Below, piece after piece: positions 24,037 to 32,432 of a stretch of DNA of 53,473 bases. The DNA lies in assembly GCF_014306625.1 (NCBI RefSeq), contig NZ_JACRYL010000028.1, positions 1-53,473 on the forward strand, in the 5' to 3' direction. A model generated the notes under the pieces. That model saw only the letters and a list, made by a program, of their open reading frames with translations, had not been told where the DNA came from and searched no databases. A program made the translations under genes and the position numbers. Positions within the stretch are counted from its first letter, which is position 1. The number at the start of each line of letters is the position of its first letter. The stretch comes from Pedobacter fastidiosus (lineage in GTDB: Bacteria; Bacteroidota; Bacteroidia; Sphingobacteriales; Sphingobacteriaceae).

Positions 24037-25806
24037 TTATTCTATTACGATATTATCCAATTTCCCTTTTGAAATGGCCAGCTCTCGTAACTGAACAGAA
24101 GCCTGATCTGTAAGCTCGCTGAACAGGTTTTTATAATAACTTATGCCTTCAGAAAGCTGTAATTTGAAACCGTTTAACTGTTTTCTCTTCTTATCGCTAA
24201 AATTTTGAAACTGCTTTTTAATATCCTCTTGAAGATAATCGATGTACAGATTAAGTTCCTTAATAAAAAGATGTGGTCTTTCTACATGCTCTAAAAGATT
24301 AATTTTTCCGTAGATATGGCCAACCATTTCATCAAACGAATAGATATCAGAAAAATAGGCAAGATTTGGTCCGGGGCAAATGGCAACTGCCTTATTTTCT
24401 TTGGGCTTAGCCATATTGTATTTCAAATAAACCGATGAACATAATCCCTCACAGAGACAAACTTTTTCGGTAACCGAATTAATCTGTTTTTGATATTCCT
24501 CTACTGAAAGATTAGCATCCTTTAAACTTTTTATTTTTAAATGCTGATATGCTCTTGAAGCTGTACAAATGGCCTGCTCTGTAAATTCGGTGTTGTTGCA
24601 TAAGTATTTCTTGGTGCAAGGACTTCCAGGTCTACCTTTTTCAATTCGTTCTATACGCTGAAGTTCTATGGTACTATTTTTAAAATTATTGAACTGGATG
24701 CCAAGTGGAGAAGCATTACTTAAATAAAAATCGCTGTGTTTCGCATTGGCTAAATTTGCTAAAGTTTCGGCATCAACATTAGTTACCTCAGGTACTAAGA
24801 GAAAAGGACTTCCCCATCCGGTTGCATCTAAGTTATAATATTTGAGCAAAAAGTTGTGTTCTTCTGCCGTACCAATCCCACCCTGCACACTAATTCGTTG
24901 CTTCGGTTTAGTTTCAATCGAAATGCCCTTTTGTGCTAAAGCGATTTGATACATTTCAAAAAGCTCAGCAAACATTTCATTTTTTCTGACTTTAAACTCT
25001 TCTAAAATAGGACCTAACAAATAGCCTTCAGTCGCAAATGCATGTCCGCCACAGTTTAAACCAGATTCTATCCTAAACTCTGTAACCCATAGTCCCTTTT
25101 TCGCCAAAAATTTTGCCTGAATTAAAGCCGATCTAAAATCGCTCACTTTTAAAATGATTTTCTTTTTCAGTTTTTCATGTTCATCAGGAAAGAAATCTTT
25201 AAAATTTTCCATGTAACTGTATAATTTTGGATTCATCCCTGCGGATAAAATTACCGAAGCACTTAAATTACTTTCAGCAAAACCACGTAAAGCGGATAAT
25301 GCATCTGTATTTAAATCGCCAGAATACTCATCATTTATATAGTTCATTTTATCCACCTTCGCCATGATATTCACATCAATAGATCCTAATTTCATCGCAT
25401 TGCGCAGTACATTTTGAAAGGCTTTCTTGCTTTCTCCTTCCGGATATTCGAGCATTAAATCGTAACCGTGTTTCAGTTTGGAAGTTTCTGGCAACAACTC
25501 AAAATAACGTGAAAGATCATTACCCTTTACAAATTCCTGATTTTTTAAGGTTTTAAATTGCGCATTAATCACTTCTTGCAGAAAGTTTAAATAGGCCCTA
25601 ATTCTCTTTGAGCGATAATCAGCTACTGATTTTGAAATGGGCAGAAACTTATAAAAATTATTTTTCGAATGATATTCTCTCATCCGCTCAATCAATTCAT
25701 CATCCACAATAGATAAAACGGACGAGATTCCATAGCGGGAAACTTTTAGAGGCGTATCAATAGAATATCCTAAACCTAAAACTGGGATGTGAAAAGTATG
25801 CGACAT
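24037..25806 (-). CDS. uncharacterised 589-aa cysteine-motif protein upstream of the sensor kinase
   Basis: I do not recognise a named family. The central part (about 140-390) has glycine-rich segments and a layout suggestive of an alpha/beta (TIM-barrel, nitronate-monooxygenase-like) fold: SGLNCGGHAF near 255, VQGGIGTAEEHNF near 310, DATGWGSPFLLVPEV near 330. The C-terminal third has a set of cysteines that could hold a cluster or metal: GSPCTKKYLC, CLCEGLC and ICPGPN. No signal peptide or membrane helix is present. It is 53 bp upstream of the PAS kinase on the same strand, and an FNR-like palindrome and a TAnnTTTG element lie before it. A redox enzyme or sensor component under low oxygen is my inference. 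Confidence 0.6.
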   Translation of the reverse strand: MSHTFHIPVLGLGYSIDTPLKVSRYGISSVLSIVDDELIERMREYHSKNNFYKFLPISKSVADYRSKRIRAYLNFLQEVINAQFKTLKNQEFVKGNDLSRYFELLPETSKLKHGYDLMLEYPEGESKKAFQNVLRNAMKLGSIDVNIMAKVDKMNYINDEYSGDLNTDALSALRGFAESNLSASVILSAGMNPKLYSYMENFKDFFPDEHEKLKKKIILKVSDFRSALIQAKFLAKKGLWVTEFRIESGLNCGGHAFATEGYLLGPILEEFKVRKNEMFAELFEMYQIALAQKGISIETKPKQRISVQGGIGTAEEHNFLLKYYNLDATGWGSPFLLVPEVTNVDAETLANLANAKHSDFYLSNASPLGIQFNNFKNSTIELQRIERIEKGRPGSPCTKKYLCNNTEFTEQAICTASRAYQHLKIKSLKDANLSVEEYQKQINSVTEKVCLCEGLCSSVYLKYNMAKPKENKAVAICPGPNLAYFSDIYSFDEMVGHIYGKINLLEHVERPHLFIKELNLYIDYLQEDIKKQFQNFSDKKRKQLNGFKLQLSEGISYYKNLFSELTDQASVQLRELAISKGKLDNIVIE

Positions 25807-25828
25807 AAGGTTGATTATTTTCTAATCG

Positions 25829-25836
25829 CAAACCTA
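25829..25836 (-). promoter_or_regulatory. putative -7 promoter element of the 589-aa gene
   Basis: The minus strand reads TAGGTTTG, an exact TAnnTTTG match, 23 bases before the start at 25806. A TTTC about 22 bases further upstream is a weak -33 candidate. Confidence 0.4.
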
Positions 25837-25881
25837 TTCAAACTGCTTAATTCTGCTAGAAACTAAGGTTACATAAAAAAG

Positions 25882-25904
25882 TGATTGAAATCATTTTTGA
25901 TCAA
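25882..25904. promoter_or_regulatory. FNR/CRP-like binding site
   Basis: TGATTGAAATCA (25882-25893) is a TGAT-N4-ATCA palindrome matching the core of the FNR box TTGATnnnnATCAA. It is followed at once by TTGATCAA (25897-25904). The first is centred about 65 bases upstream of the predicted transcription start of the 589-aa gene, a normal activator position. The response regulator of this locus has an FNR-like recognition helix and is the obvious candidate ligand. Confidence 0.5.
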
Positions 25905-26022
25905 TCGTTATTCTAAAATCAACTCTTTAGTTGGAAGATGTAACATCTAAAAGTATTAAACTAAAAATTCAATAGCCTAAAAAGATTTAGGATAAAATCT
26001 CTAGTGTTTTTATCTTTAACAC

Positions 26023-26844
26023 ATGAATGAGTTATACCTTTCAGAAATAAATATTTACCCGATAAAATCTCTTGGAGGTTTCCGTGTGCAGAAGGCTCAA
26101 ATTGAAGAAAGAGGCTTACAATATGATCGCCGATGGATGCTAGTTGATGAGGAATGCATATTTATTACTCAACGTAAATATTTTGAACTGTCGCAATTAC
26201 AGGTAAATATTGCCGAAGGTAGATTAACGGTTAGTCATAAAACAGATCTAGATCAACACATTTCTTTTGATTTAAACGAGCAAACAGGAGAAAACATTAT
26301 CGTAAAAATCTGGGATGATGTTGCTGTTGGGTTAGAGGTAAGCAAACAAGTGAGCGATTGGTTTTCTAACTTCATGAAGATGAAAGTAAAATTAGTAAAA
26401 ATGCCTCTTGATGAAAAAAGACTTGTCGACCCTAAGTATGCCTTAAATGAGGAAATTGTAAGCTTCGCCGATGGTTATCCATGTTTGATTATTGGTCAAT
26501 CTTCCCTAAATGCGCTTAATAAAAAACTTGAAGAAAAGATTTTGATGGATCGTTTTCGCCCTAATTTTGTTTTTACTGGTGGAGAACCTCATATTGAAGA
26601 TCGCTTTGGTACATTTAATTTGGGTGAAATTACTTTTACAGCTGTTAAGCCTTGTGCCAGATGTGTATTGATTACCATTAATCAACAAACTGGAATTAAA
26701 AGTAAAGAACCTTTAAAAACCTTGGCAACTTATAGAACTATAAATAAAAAAATCATGTTTGGCCAAAATCTAGTTCATAAAGGTTCTGGAGAAATCTCAG
26801 TTGGAGATGAACTAAATATTGTATCATGGAAAGAGGGCAATTAA
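26023..26844 (+). CDS. MOSC-domain molybdenum-cofactor protein (YcbX/mARC-like)
   Basis: The 273-residue protein starts with the MOSC N-terminal beta-barrel signature (LSEINIYPIKSLGG…GLQYDRRWMLVDE) and continues into a MOSC domain (about 120-270). The cysteine-containing segment KPCARCVLITINQQTG provides the likely molybdenum-ligating cysteine. Such proteins, like YcbX and mitochondrial mARC, reduce N-hydroxylated compounds using molybdenum cofactor. The domain is complete and without a fused ferredoxin, so an external electron donor is needed. It is divergent from the 589-aa gene. Confidence 0.88.
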   Translation: MNELYLSEINIYPIKSLGGFRVQKAQIEERGLQYDRRWMLVDEECIFITQRKYFELSQLQVNIAEGRLTVSHKTDLDQHISFDLNEQTGENIIVKIWDDVAVGLEVSKQVSDWFSNFMKMKVKLVKMPLDEKRLVDPKYALNEEIVSFADGYPCLIIGQSSLNALNKKLEEKILMDRFRPNFVFTGGEPHIEDRFGTFNLGEITFTAVKPCARCVLITINQQTGIKSKEPLKTLATYRTINKKIMFGQNLVHKGSGEISVGDELNIVSWKEGN

Positions 26845-26861
26845 TACTTGGTAAATAAAAA

Positions 26862-26892
26862 TTCAAGTCACAGCTATTCGCTACGACTTGAA
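26862..26892 (-). terminator. terminator after the 426-aa gene
   Basis: The 8-bp inverted repeat TTCAAGTC (26862-26869) and GACTTGAA (26885-26892) is followed on the minus strand by TTTTTATTT. It lies between convergent genes, 16 bases after the minus-strand stop, and probably serves both directions poorly and the minus strand well. Confidence 0.6.
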
Positions 26893-26907
26893 GATTCTAA
26901 AATAAAA

Positions 26908-28188
26908 CTAATTCATTACCACCTCATCAAAGCAGTTTAAATTGGAAATAAACTTGAAAAGTTTTTTTAAAAACGAAACTCCGTGATCTCCAATTTTTAG
27001 GTTGTAATCTAAAAAATCATCATCAATCTTGCTTTCCCAACCATGTGTAACCGCATACTTTGGATCTTTTTTCTCAGTTTTCTCGTTAATCTCTTGAATA
27101 AAATTATCAATCTCAACCAAATAACTTTCAGCATCAGCTAAACAGTTTGTTTTTATATGCATACGTATGTTAGCATCTAAATCCATACGGTTAACTTTTA
27201 ATTCGTAAGTTAAATTTTTAAACTTAAAAGGGGTATCTATTTTTGGATATAGTGCTTGATAAACCTTTTCTACATTAAGGTTATCAAACCAAAACTCAAT
27301 GTCATCGCAATCTATATCTTCATCTGCAATATCATAAATCCTACCCGATTTCGATTGCCACATAATATCCTGATGGTAGGCGAATATATTTTGGGCTATC
27401 CAAAAGTATAAAGCAATAGTTGATACTGTACCTTTTTGATATTGAAATTCGGGATAATTGCTAGTGGGTTTGCATTTTTCAAGATAATCTTCAAATGCCT
27501 CATCATCCAATTGCGGAAATAATCCCATACTCCGTTGTAATCTGACCATTTTATCCGATTCGGCTATCATTTCTGGAGTGATCGGATCAATTTTAGGTAT
27601 GCTACCCAAAACTACTCTATTGCTTTTATTGATGGTAATACCTGTTTTTTCTTCAAAAATGGGCAGTAGCTGGCTATTCATGCATTCTACAAAAGGCACG
27701 GAAAAATCTACCGCCCAAACCTTTTTGTGCACATCTATAAAACCTGGTGTATAAACCAAACGGTGCCAATCTATTATAGGGTTTATCATTCTTAAACATT
27801 CTTCCTTATCCAAATTTTCAAACCAAAAGATTAAATCATCGCAGTCTATATCCTCATCGGCCATATCATAAACCCTGCCCGATTTTGATTGCCAAGTTAT
27901 GCTAACATTCATGCGTCCATATAGCAAAGAAAGGATTGCATCTAGTTTTGATATTTTGCCTTTTTCATAATTAAATACACCACCATCAAGTGGGCCATAC
28001 CAGTGCAAACGAATTGGGTAATTTGGGGTAACACCAACAGTTTCTTCAAAAAAATGCACCAATTGTTGGTTACCACAGTTCAAAAAATTTAAGCTGGCAG
28101 TAACATCAAAATCTTGTTTAAATAGAATAGACCATGTTGCACCATCCCAAAAAAACTCTGTGTTGATTTTATTCGCTTTTTTCATCAT
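26908..28188 (-). CDS. cytoplasmic protein with internal duplication, possible immunity protein
   Basis: I do not recognise the family. The 426-residue protein has no signal peptide. It contains two copies of a unit, the clearest parts being WQSKSGRVYDMADEDIDCDD (near 100) and WQSKSGRIYDIADEDIDCDD (near 290), each followed by FWFxNL. It is acidic and Trp/Phe-rich, as many immunity proteins are. Its start overlaps the stop of the upstream lipoprotein gene by one base (TAATG), so the two are made together. The pairing with a nuclease-motif protein suggests an immunity role, which is inference. Two adjacent ATGs (28188, 28185) are possible starts. Confidence 0.6.
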   Translation of the reverse strand: MMKKANKINTEFFWDGATWSILFKQDFDVTASLNFLNCGNQQLVHFFEETVGVTPNYPIRLHWYGPLDGGVFNYEKGKISKLDAILSLLYGRMNVSITWQSKSGRVYDMADEDIDCDDLIFWFENLDKEECLRMINPIIDWHRLVYTPGFIDVHKKVWAVDFSVPFVECMNSQLLPIFEEKTGITINKSNRVVLGSIPKIDPITPEMIAESDKMVRLQRSMGLFPQLDDEAFEDYLEKCKPTSNYPEFQYQKGTVSTIALYFWIAQNIFAYHQDIMWQSKSGRIYDIADEDIDCDDIEFWFDNLNVEKVYQALYPKIDTPFKFKNLTYELKVNRMDLDANIRMHIKTNCLADAESYLVEIDNFIQEINEKTEKKDPKYAVTHGWESKIDDDFLDYNLKIGDHGVSFLKKLFKFISNLNCFDEVVMN

Positions 28189-29201
28189 TACATATTTGCT
28201 ATGGCACCAACCGTAGTTGCATTAGAAAGGATCCACATATTTCGGGCAATAACATAACAAGCCCAATCATCAGCTATACCTGCACCACTTGTAGCAAAAT
28301 CTTCGGCAATGGTTGCAATTATAAGTGCTATGCCAGCGGCCTTCAAATAGTCTTTCACTCTTGGGTTATCAATTATAAATTGCTTTATTTGTATATCCAT
28401 TGCAATTGCACCTTCGTACGTAGAAGAAACGCTCCCTGCTAACTGCCGAAAAAAATTGGCAATTTTTCTCGAAAATTCTCGATCCACTACAGGAGCATTT
28501 ACAGGTGGGGTATATTTACCTGGGCCGTAAAGTACAATTCCTGGCATCTCGCTCAAATACGCTTCTACAGGATGTGGCGTAGGGAACAAAACGTGAAAAC
28601 TCATTCTTCTAAAATTTTTCCCGTGACCCCAGCCACCCCCACAAAATTTTTTCGCTGATGCGACGTATTTATCTATTTCTGCCATAGCTTGTTGTTGAGG
28701 ACCATTATACATTCCAATACCGGTAGAGTTAAAAATTTTTTCTGATTTTATTTCGAAAATTTCCTTTGTAGCTATATCTACCAGATCTGCATAGCCCGGA
28801 CCACGAGGGTTCCAGATATTAGATGAGCTTTCTGGTATATAATATTCACGTCTATGGTTAGCTACATTTCGCATAATGTAGTCAAATTGTATCATCCAAT
28901 GCTCCATAGTGCCTTGAAACCTAATGTTGCCTAACCTTGCTGTGCCATGACAAAGACTGTAACTATGATCTGCATCTGCCTTTTGATTTAAATACTCAAG
29001 CTCACGAATTATTTGCATATCATTACTTGTAAATGAGCTTGACAACGGAGCTGTACCCATTAACTTATCTTTCAATACTAATTCCGCATTCTTAGCAACA
29101 GGTGGTGGTATAACTTCTTTTTTACAACTGTTAGCGATAAGCATCCCACTCGCCAACAAGGTAATAAAGCCATGTTTAGGCGTAAATTTTAATTTTTTCA
29201 T
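28188..29201 (-). CDS. lipoprotein with PD-(D/E)XK-like nuclease motif, possible secreted toxin
   Basis: The 337-residue protein has a lipoprotein-type signal (…ASGMLIANSCKKE, Cys near 26). Around 137-152 the pattern GYADLVDIATKEIFEIKS supplies the D…ExK residues of PD-(D/E)XK nucleases, and QQQAMAEIDKY at 167-177 resembles the helix with conserved Q and Y seen in RecB-like members. The C-terminal 60 residues are hydrophobic and Gly/Ala-rich (IALIIATIAEDFATSGAGIADD). It is translationally coupled to the next gene. I read it as a candidate antibacterial toxin with its immunity protein, not as a housekeeping nuclease. Catalysis is unproven. Confidence 0.6.
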   Translation of the reverse strand: MKKLKFTPKHGFITLLASGMLIANSCKKEVIPPPVAKNAELVLKDKLMGTAPLSSSFTSNDMQIIRELEYLNQKADADHSYSLCHGTARLGNIRFQGTMEHWMIQFDYIMRNVANHRREYYIPESSSNIWNPRGPGYADLVDIATKEIFEIKSEKIFNSTGIGMYNGPQQQAMAEIDKYVASAKKFCGGGWGHGKNFRRMSFHVLFPTPHPVEAYLSEMPGIVLYGPGKYTPPVNAPVVDREFSRKIANFFRQLAGSVSSTYEGAIAMDIQIKQFIIDNPRVKDYLKAAGIALIIATIAEDFATSGAGIADDWACYVIARNMWILSNATTVGAIANM

Positions 29202-29729
29202 TTCTTATTAGTTTAGGTTTATTCCTAAAAGTAGTAAGAAAATTATTGATAATGAACAGAAATATAGATTTTATCTTACAATATTTATCAACATAGTTAG
29301 ATAATATGAAAAGTTACACTACAAGATGAAATGAGATCTTTGGATAGAAATTGTAAGGTTTATAATATAGAAGTTGAATTTGATAAAAGAGATCGAGAAG
29401 AAAGTTTCAAATTATCAAGCTATAATTTTATGCTTGCTGGAACTGAAGGAACCATATTAATTTTAAAATAACGTTAAATAATCTCTCAAAAAAAATGCAG
29501 ATACTACTAAAAGTACCTGCATTACAATATCTAGGGATGTGAAATAACAATTAGTCAAGCATTAATCTTAATGCATATCTGTTTTACTTAATAAAGTTAA
29601 AATCTAAAATCTTACCACCCTAACCTCAAAGCCTTAAAACAGATTTAGAATTTAACGTTATCTCGTCACCTGTTTAAATGTACATTAATTTATTGATAAT
29701 CTGTTAATTAAAGTATTTCAGTTAAATAA
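29202..29729. other. intergenic region, one doubtful small ORF
   Basis: This is mostly AT-rich sequence between two minus-strand genes. Only a 46-codon plus-strand ORF (29331-29471) stands out. No repeats or convincing terminators were found. Confidence 0.3.
29331..29471 (+). CDS. doubtful 46-aa ORF
   Basis: The ORF reads MRSLDRNCKVYNIEVEFDKR…TEGTILILK. Its composition is protein-like, with alternating hydrophobic and charged residues. It might be a small protein or the remaining C-terminus of a decayed gene. There is no context to support a function, and no clear ribosome-binding site. Confidence 0.25.
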   Translation: MRSLDRNCKVYNIEVEFDKRDREESFKLSSYNFMLAGTEGTILILK

Positions 29730-30263
29730 TTAATTATTACCTCTATTTTTATCCTCGTTATTTTTAACTACTGCAACAGTTACCATTAATTGACCAACGT
29801 GACGCATGGTGTGTTCGGCGGCGTGAAATAGCAATCCAATTACTGTTGAAGGCAAACCCGCCCGCCCGATTCCTCTAAAATCAGGCAAGGTAGATTCATC
29901 TGTATTTTTAATTTGCTCGATTGCTAAATCTACCTGATTGTTAAAGCGGTTAACCAGCGCATCTACCGAATACCCCTCTACTGAATCGCTCCCCTCTTCT
30001 TTTAACTGCTCAAACTGAAACTCTGAAAGGCTTTCTGCCCTAGCGTATGTGAAAACTCGATCGAGCACTCCGCTTAGGTGTTGCAAATGAAAACCTGTAG
30101 AAGCCATTCCAGCTGGCCTTTCCCAAAGCAAACTCGCCGGAAATTGATTCATATATTCATTAATCTCTTCTCTTGCCTGGAGCAACGCATGTGCTACAGG
30201 TTGTAATACGGGAATAATTTTGGGTAATGGTCCTCTTTGCCAAACTTCTAGTTTTTGCGACAT
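29730..30263 (-). CDS. DinB-family protein
   Basis: The 177-residue protein is a four-helix-bundle DinB/YfiT-like protein. The metal-ligand histidines of the family are visible: GFHLQHLSGVLDR near 58-65 and HAAEHTMRHVGQL near 147-158. Family members bind Zn or Ni, and some are thiol (bacillithiol, mycothiol) transferases. The exact reaction here is unknown. It lies 74 bp after an AraC-type gene on the same strand. Confidence 0.85.
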   Translation of the reverse strand: MSQKLEVWQRGPLPKIIPVLQPVAHALLQAREEINEYMNQFPASLLWERPAGMASTGFHLQHLSGVLDRVFTYARAESLSEFQFEQLKEEGSDSVEGYSVDALVNRFNNQVDLAIEQIKNTDESTLPDFRGIGRAGLPSTVIGLLFHAAEHTMRHVGQLMVTVAVVKNNEDKNRGNN

Positions 30264-30337
30264 ACTTTATGCGTTTTAAATAATCTAAGGAAAATGATTT
30301 AATGATCAATACTAACAAACATAAAATTAAAATGCTA

Positions 30338-31252
30338 TTAATTAAATGCCTGTCTAAAAGCCATTGGAGATTGATTGGTTTTACTTTTGAATAACTTGCT
30401 GAAGGATTGAGAATGTTCAAATCCCAATTCAAACGCAATTTCACTTATTGTTAAATCTGTTGTAGAAAGTCTTTCCTTTGCTTTTTCAATTAATTTATCG
30501 TGAATATGTTGTTGAGTACTTTGCCCGGTTAATGTTTTAAGTATGCCACTTAAATAGTTGGGTGAAACGTTCAAAGCATCAGAAACAAATTGTACTGTTG
30601 GCAATCCCCCATTTCCTAAAACATCACGATTAAAATAATCATTAAGAATTTCTTCTAAGCGATTTAGAATGGTATGATTAGTGATTTTACGAGTTAAAAA
30701 CTGGCGATTGTAAAATCGTTCTGCATAAGTAAATAACAACTCCAATTGAGCAATAATAACATCTTGACTAAACTTATCTATTTTGGATTGATACTCCTGC
30801 TCAATATTAAACATAATCTGTTCAATTGCTTTCTCCTCTTTATCCGACAGAAATAAGGCTTCATGTACAGCATAACTGAAATACTCATACTGTTTTATTT
30901 TTTTTGCTAAAGGGGTATTCCATAAAAAATCGGGATGGATTAATAAAGACCATCCCGTATGTTTTATTTCTCCATCAGCCTCAATAGAAAAAACTTGTCC
31001 TGGTGCAATAAAAAGCATTACTCCCTCATCAAAATCATAGCTTTGTTGGCCATATTTCATTTTCGCATTAAAACTTCTTTTAAGCGAAATGGCATAAAAA
31101 TCGTTCATGATGCTCCTCGGTTCCTCTTGGCGTAATCGGGTTACATTTTCAAAGTTGATTACACTAATAAGTGGATGTTCTGGTTTTGGAAGAAACCTAA
31201 ACTGATGAAATTCACTAATCGTTTTAAGGCGATGAGGTTGTATGTTTGCCAT
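30338..31252 (-). CDS. AraC-family transcriptional regulator
   Basis: The 304-residue protein has an N-terminal cupin-like sensing domain (about 1-180, with VMLFIAPGQVFSIEADGEIKH) and a C-terminal AraC double helix-turn-helix (about 205-300, ending LTISEIAFELGFEHSQSFSKLFKSKTNQSPMAFRQ). It is soluble. The stop of the NmrA-like gene upstream lies 18 bp before its start, so the two are probably co-transcribed and the regulator may control that oxidoreductase. Confidence 0.88.
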   Translation of the reverse strand: MANIQPHRLKTISEFHQFRFLPKPEHPLISVINFENVTRLRQEEPRSIMNDFYAISLKRSFNAKMKYGQQSYDFDEGVMLFIAPGQVFSIEADGEIKHTGWSLLIHPDFLWNTPLAKKIKQYEYFSYAVHEALFLSDKEEKAIEQIMFNIEQEYQSKIDKFSQDVIIAQLELLFTYAERFYNRQFLTRKITNHTILNRLEEILNDYFNRDVLGNGGLPTVQFVSDALNVSPNYLSGILKTLTGQSTQQHIHDKLIEKAKERLSTTDLTISEIAFELGFEHSQSFSKLFKSKTNQSPMAFRQAFN

Positions 31253-31270
31253 ATTACAAGGTAATTGTTT

Positions 31271-32164
31271 TTAATTAAATGCAGTTGCAAATTCTTTGGC
31301 AAAATCTTTAAGCTTTACCTTTCCCATAAGTTCTGGCTTGTGCTTATTATAATCTTCAGCTAATAAACCGCCGTATAAACTTGCATACATTTCTACTAAA
31401 CCAGCCGAAATTTTCGGATTCATCCCTATTGAAATCAAGCCATTTAGTGTTTCTTCATCAGTAGTAATTACCCATTTTAAATCGGGTTTACCAATAGCTT
31501 CACCTAAAATTATGGCCGTTTCGTTGCCTGTTAGTTCTTCACTCGCCACATATCTAAATTTTCGGCCTACAAATGGTGTTTCAATTTCATCGGCAATTGC
31601 CGATGCAATATCCATTGGAGAAACCCATGGAATAATTCGGTCGGCTCCGTAGTTTGTAGCAATCATGCCAATATTTTTGATCATATCTACATAACTATAC
31701 AAATTATAAAAGAAAGAAGTGGGGCGAATGTGTGTAATAGATACTTCTTCTGGCAGTTCGTTTAAAATTTTTTCTACGTTATGTGCACCAATCAAAATTC
31801 CCGATCCTTTTTCTAAATGCGCCCCAATTGTGCTTAAGTTAATAACCTTTTTAATACCAGAAGTTTGAATGGCTTTTGAATAATTTATTCCAAGCTGGCG
31901 GTAATAAGCTAAAAGATCTAGATCCTGATTAAAGTAATTATTTGGAGGTACCATCGTGTAAACTACATCAGCACCTTCAAATGTTTTTATAAGAAACTCC
32001 ACATCTTCCAATGATCCGATTTTTGCTTTTGCACCCAATTCTTCTATTTCTTTTTGCTTTTCAGGTTTACTGCTTACTACTGTAACCTGATGTCCTTTTT
32101 GTACCAACTCTTTCGTTAGCGGTTTTCCAATATGTCCTAACGAACCTGTTACTATAATTTTCAT
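31271..32164 (-). CDS. NmrA-like NAD(P)-binding Rossmann-fold protein
   Basis: I start at ATG 32164 (MKIIVTGSLGHIGKPL), which begins the Rossmann fold; the open frame extends upstream to 32272 without likely coding character. The 297-residue protein has the GxxGxxG nucleotide-binding loop (TGSLGHIG) and an NmrA/atypical SDR layout without a clear YxxxK catalytic pair. Such proteins act as quinone reductases, redox-sensing regulators or atypical dehydrogenases. The neighbouring AraC and DinB genes suggest a small stress-response group. Confidence 0.85.
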   Translation of the reverse strand: MKIIVTGSLGHIGKPLTKELVQKGHQVTVVSSKPEKQKEIEELGAKAKIGSLEDVEFLIKTFEGADVVYTMVPPNNYFNQDLDLLAYYRQLGINYSKAIQTSGIKKVINLSTIGAHLEKGSGILIGAHNVEKILNELPEEVSITHIRPTSFFYNLYSYVDMIKNIGMIATNYGADRIIPWVSPMDIASAIADEIETPFVGRKFRYVASEELTGNETAIILGEAIGKPDLKWVITTDEETLNGLISIGMNPKISAGLVEMYASLYGGLLAEDYNKHKPELMGKVKLKDFAKEFATAFN

Positions 32165-32325
32165 GTTGAGTATTTTTTGTTTAACAAATATCCCATCTTC
32201 ATAATAAACTGATGTAGCTAAATCTCTGATAGTTGTAGCCGTTTCCTCAGTGTGAGAAACATATAAAATCAAGCCATATTTGGAAAATTATTGTTAATTT
32301 AGTTAAACACCTAATTCTAAACGAT

Positions 32326-32415
32326 ATGGAATTCATCCTTCATTTACTATTCGTAGCCCTAACAACAAACTGGACAAAAGCTAAAAAGCTTGCAGAAACT
32401 TCATTAAAGAAATAA
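32326..32415 (+). CDS. doubtful 29-aa peptide ORF before the L7/L12-like gene
   Basis: The ORF reads MEFILHLLFVALTTN followed by a basic, Lys-rich helix ending in SLKK. A hydrophobic half followed by a basic half is a pattern of small membrane peptides. It ends 17 bases before the next plus-strand start. There is no homology evidence available to me. Confidence 0.25.
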   Translation: MEFILHLLFVALTTNWTKAKKLAETSLKK

Positions 32416-32432
32416 GTTTTTGAGTTTAGGTA

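Noticed and set aside
30160..30444. 94-aa minus-strand frame between DinB and AraC genes
   Set aside because: It overlaps the ends of two well-supported genes in another frame and has no recognisable features.
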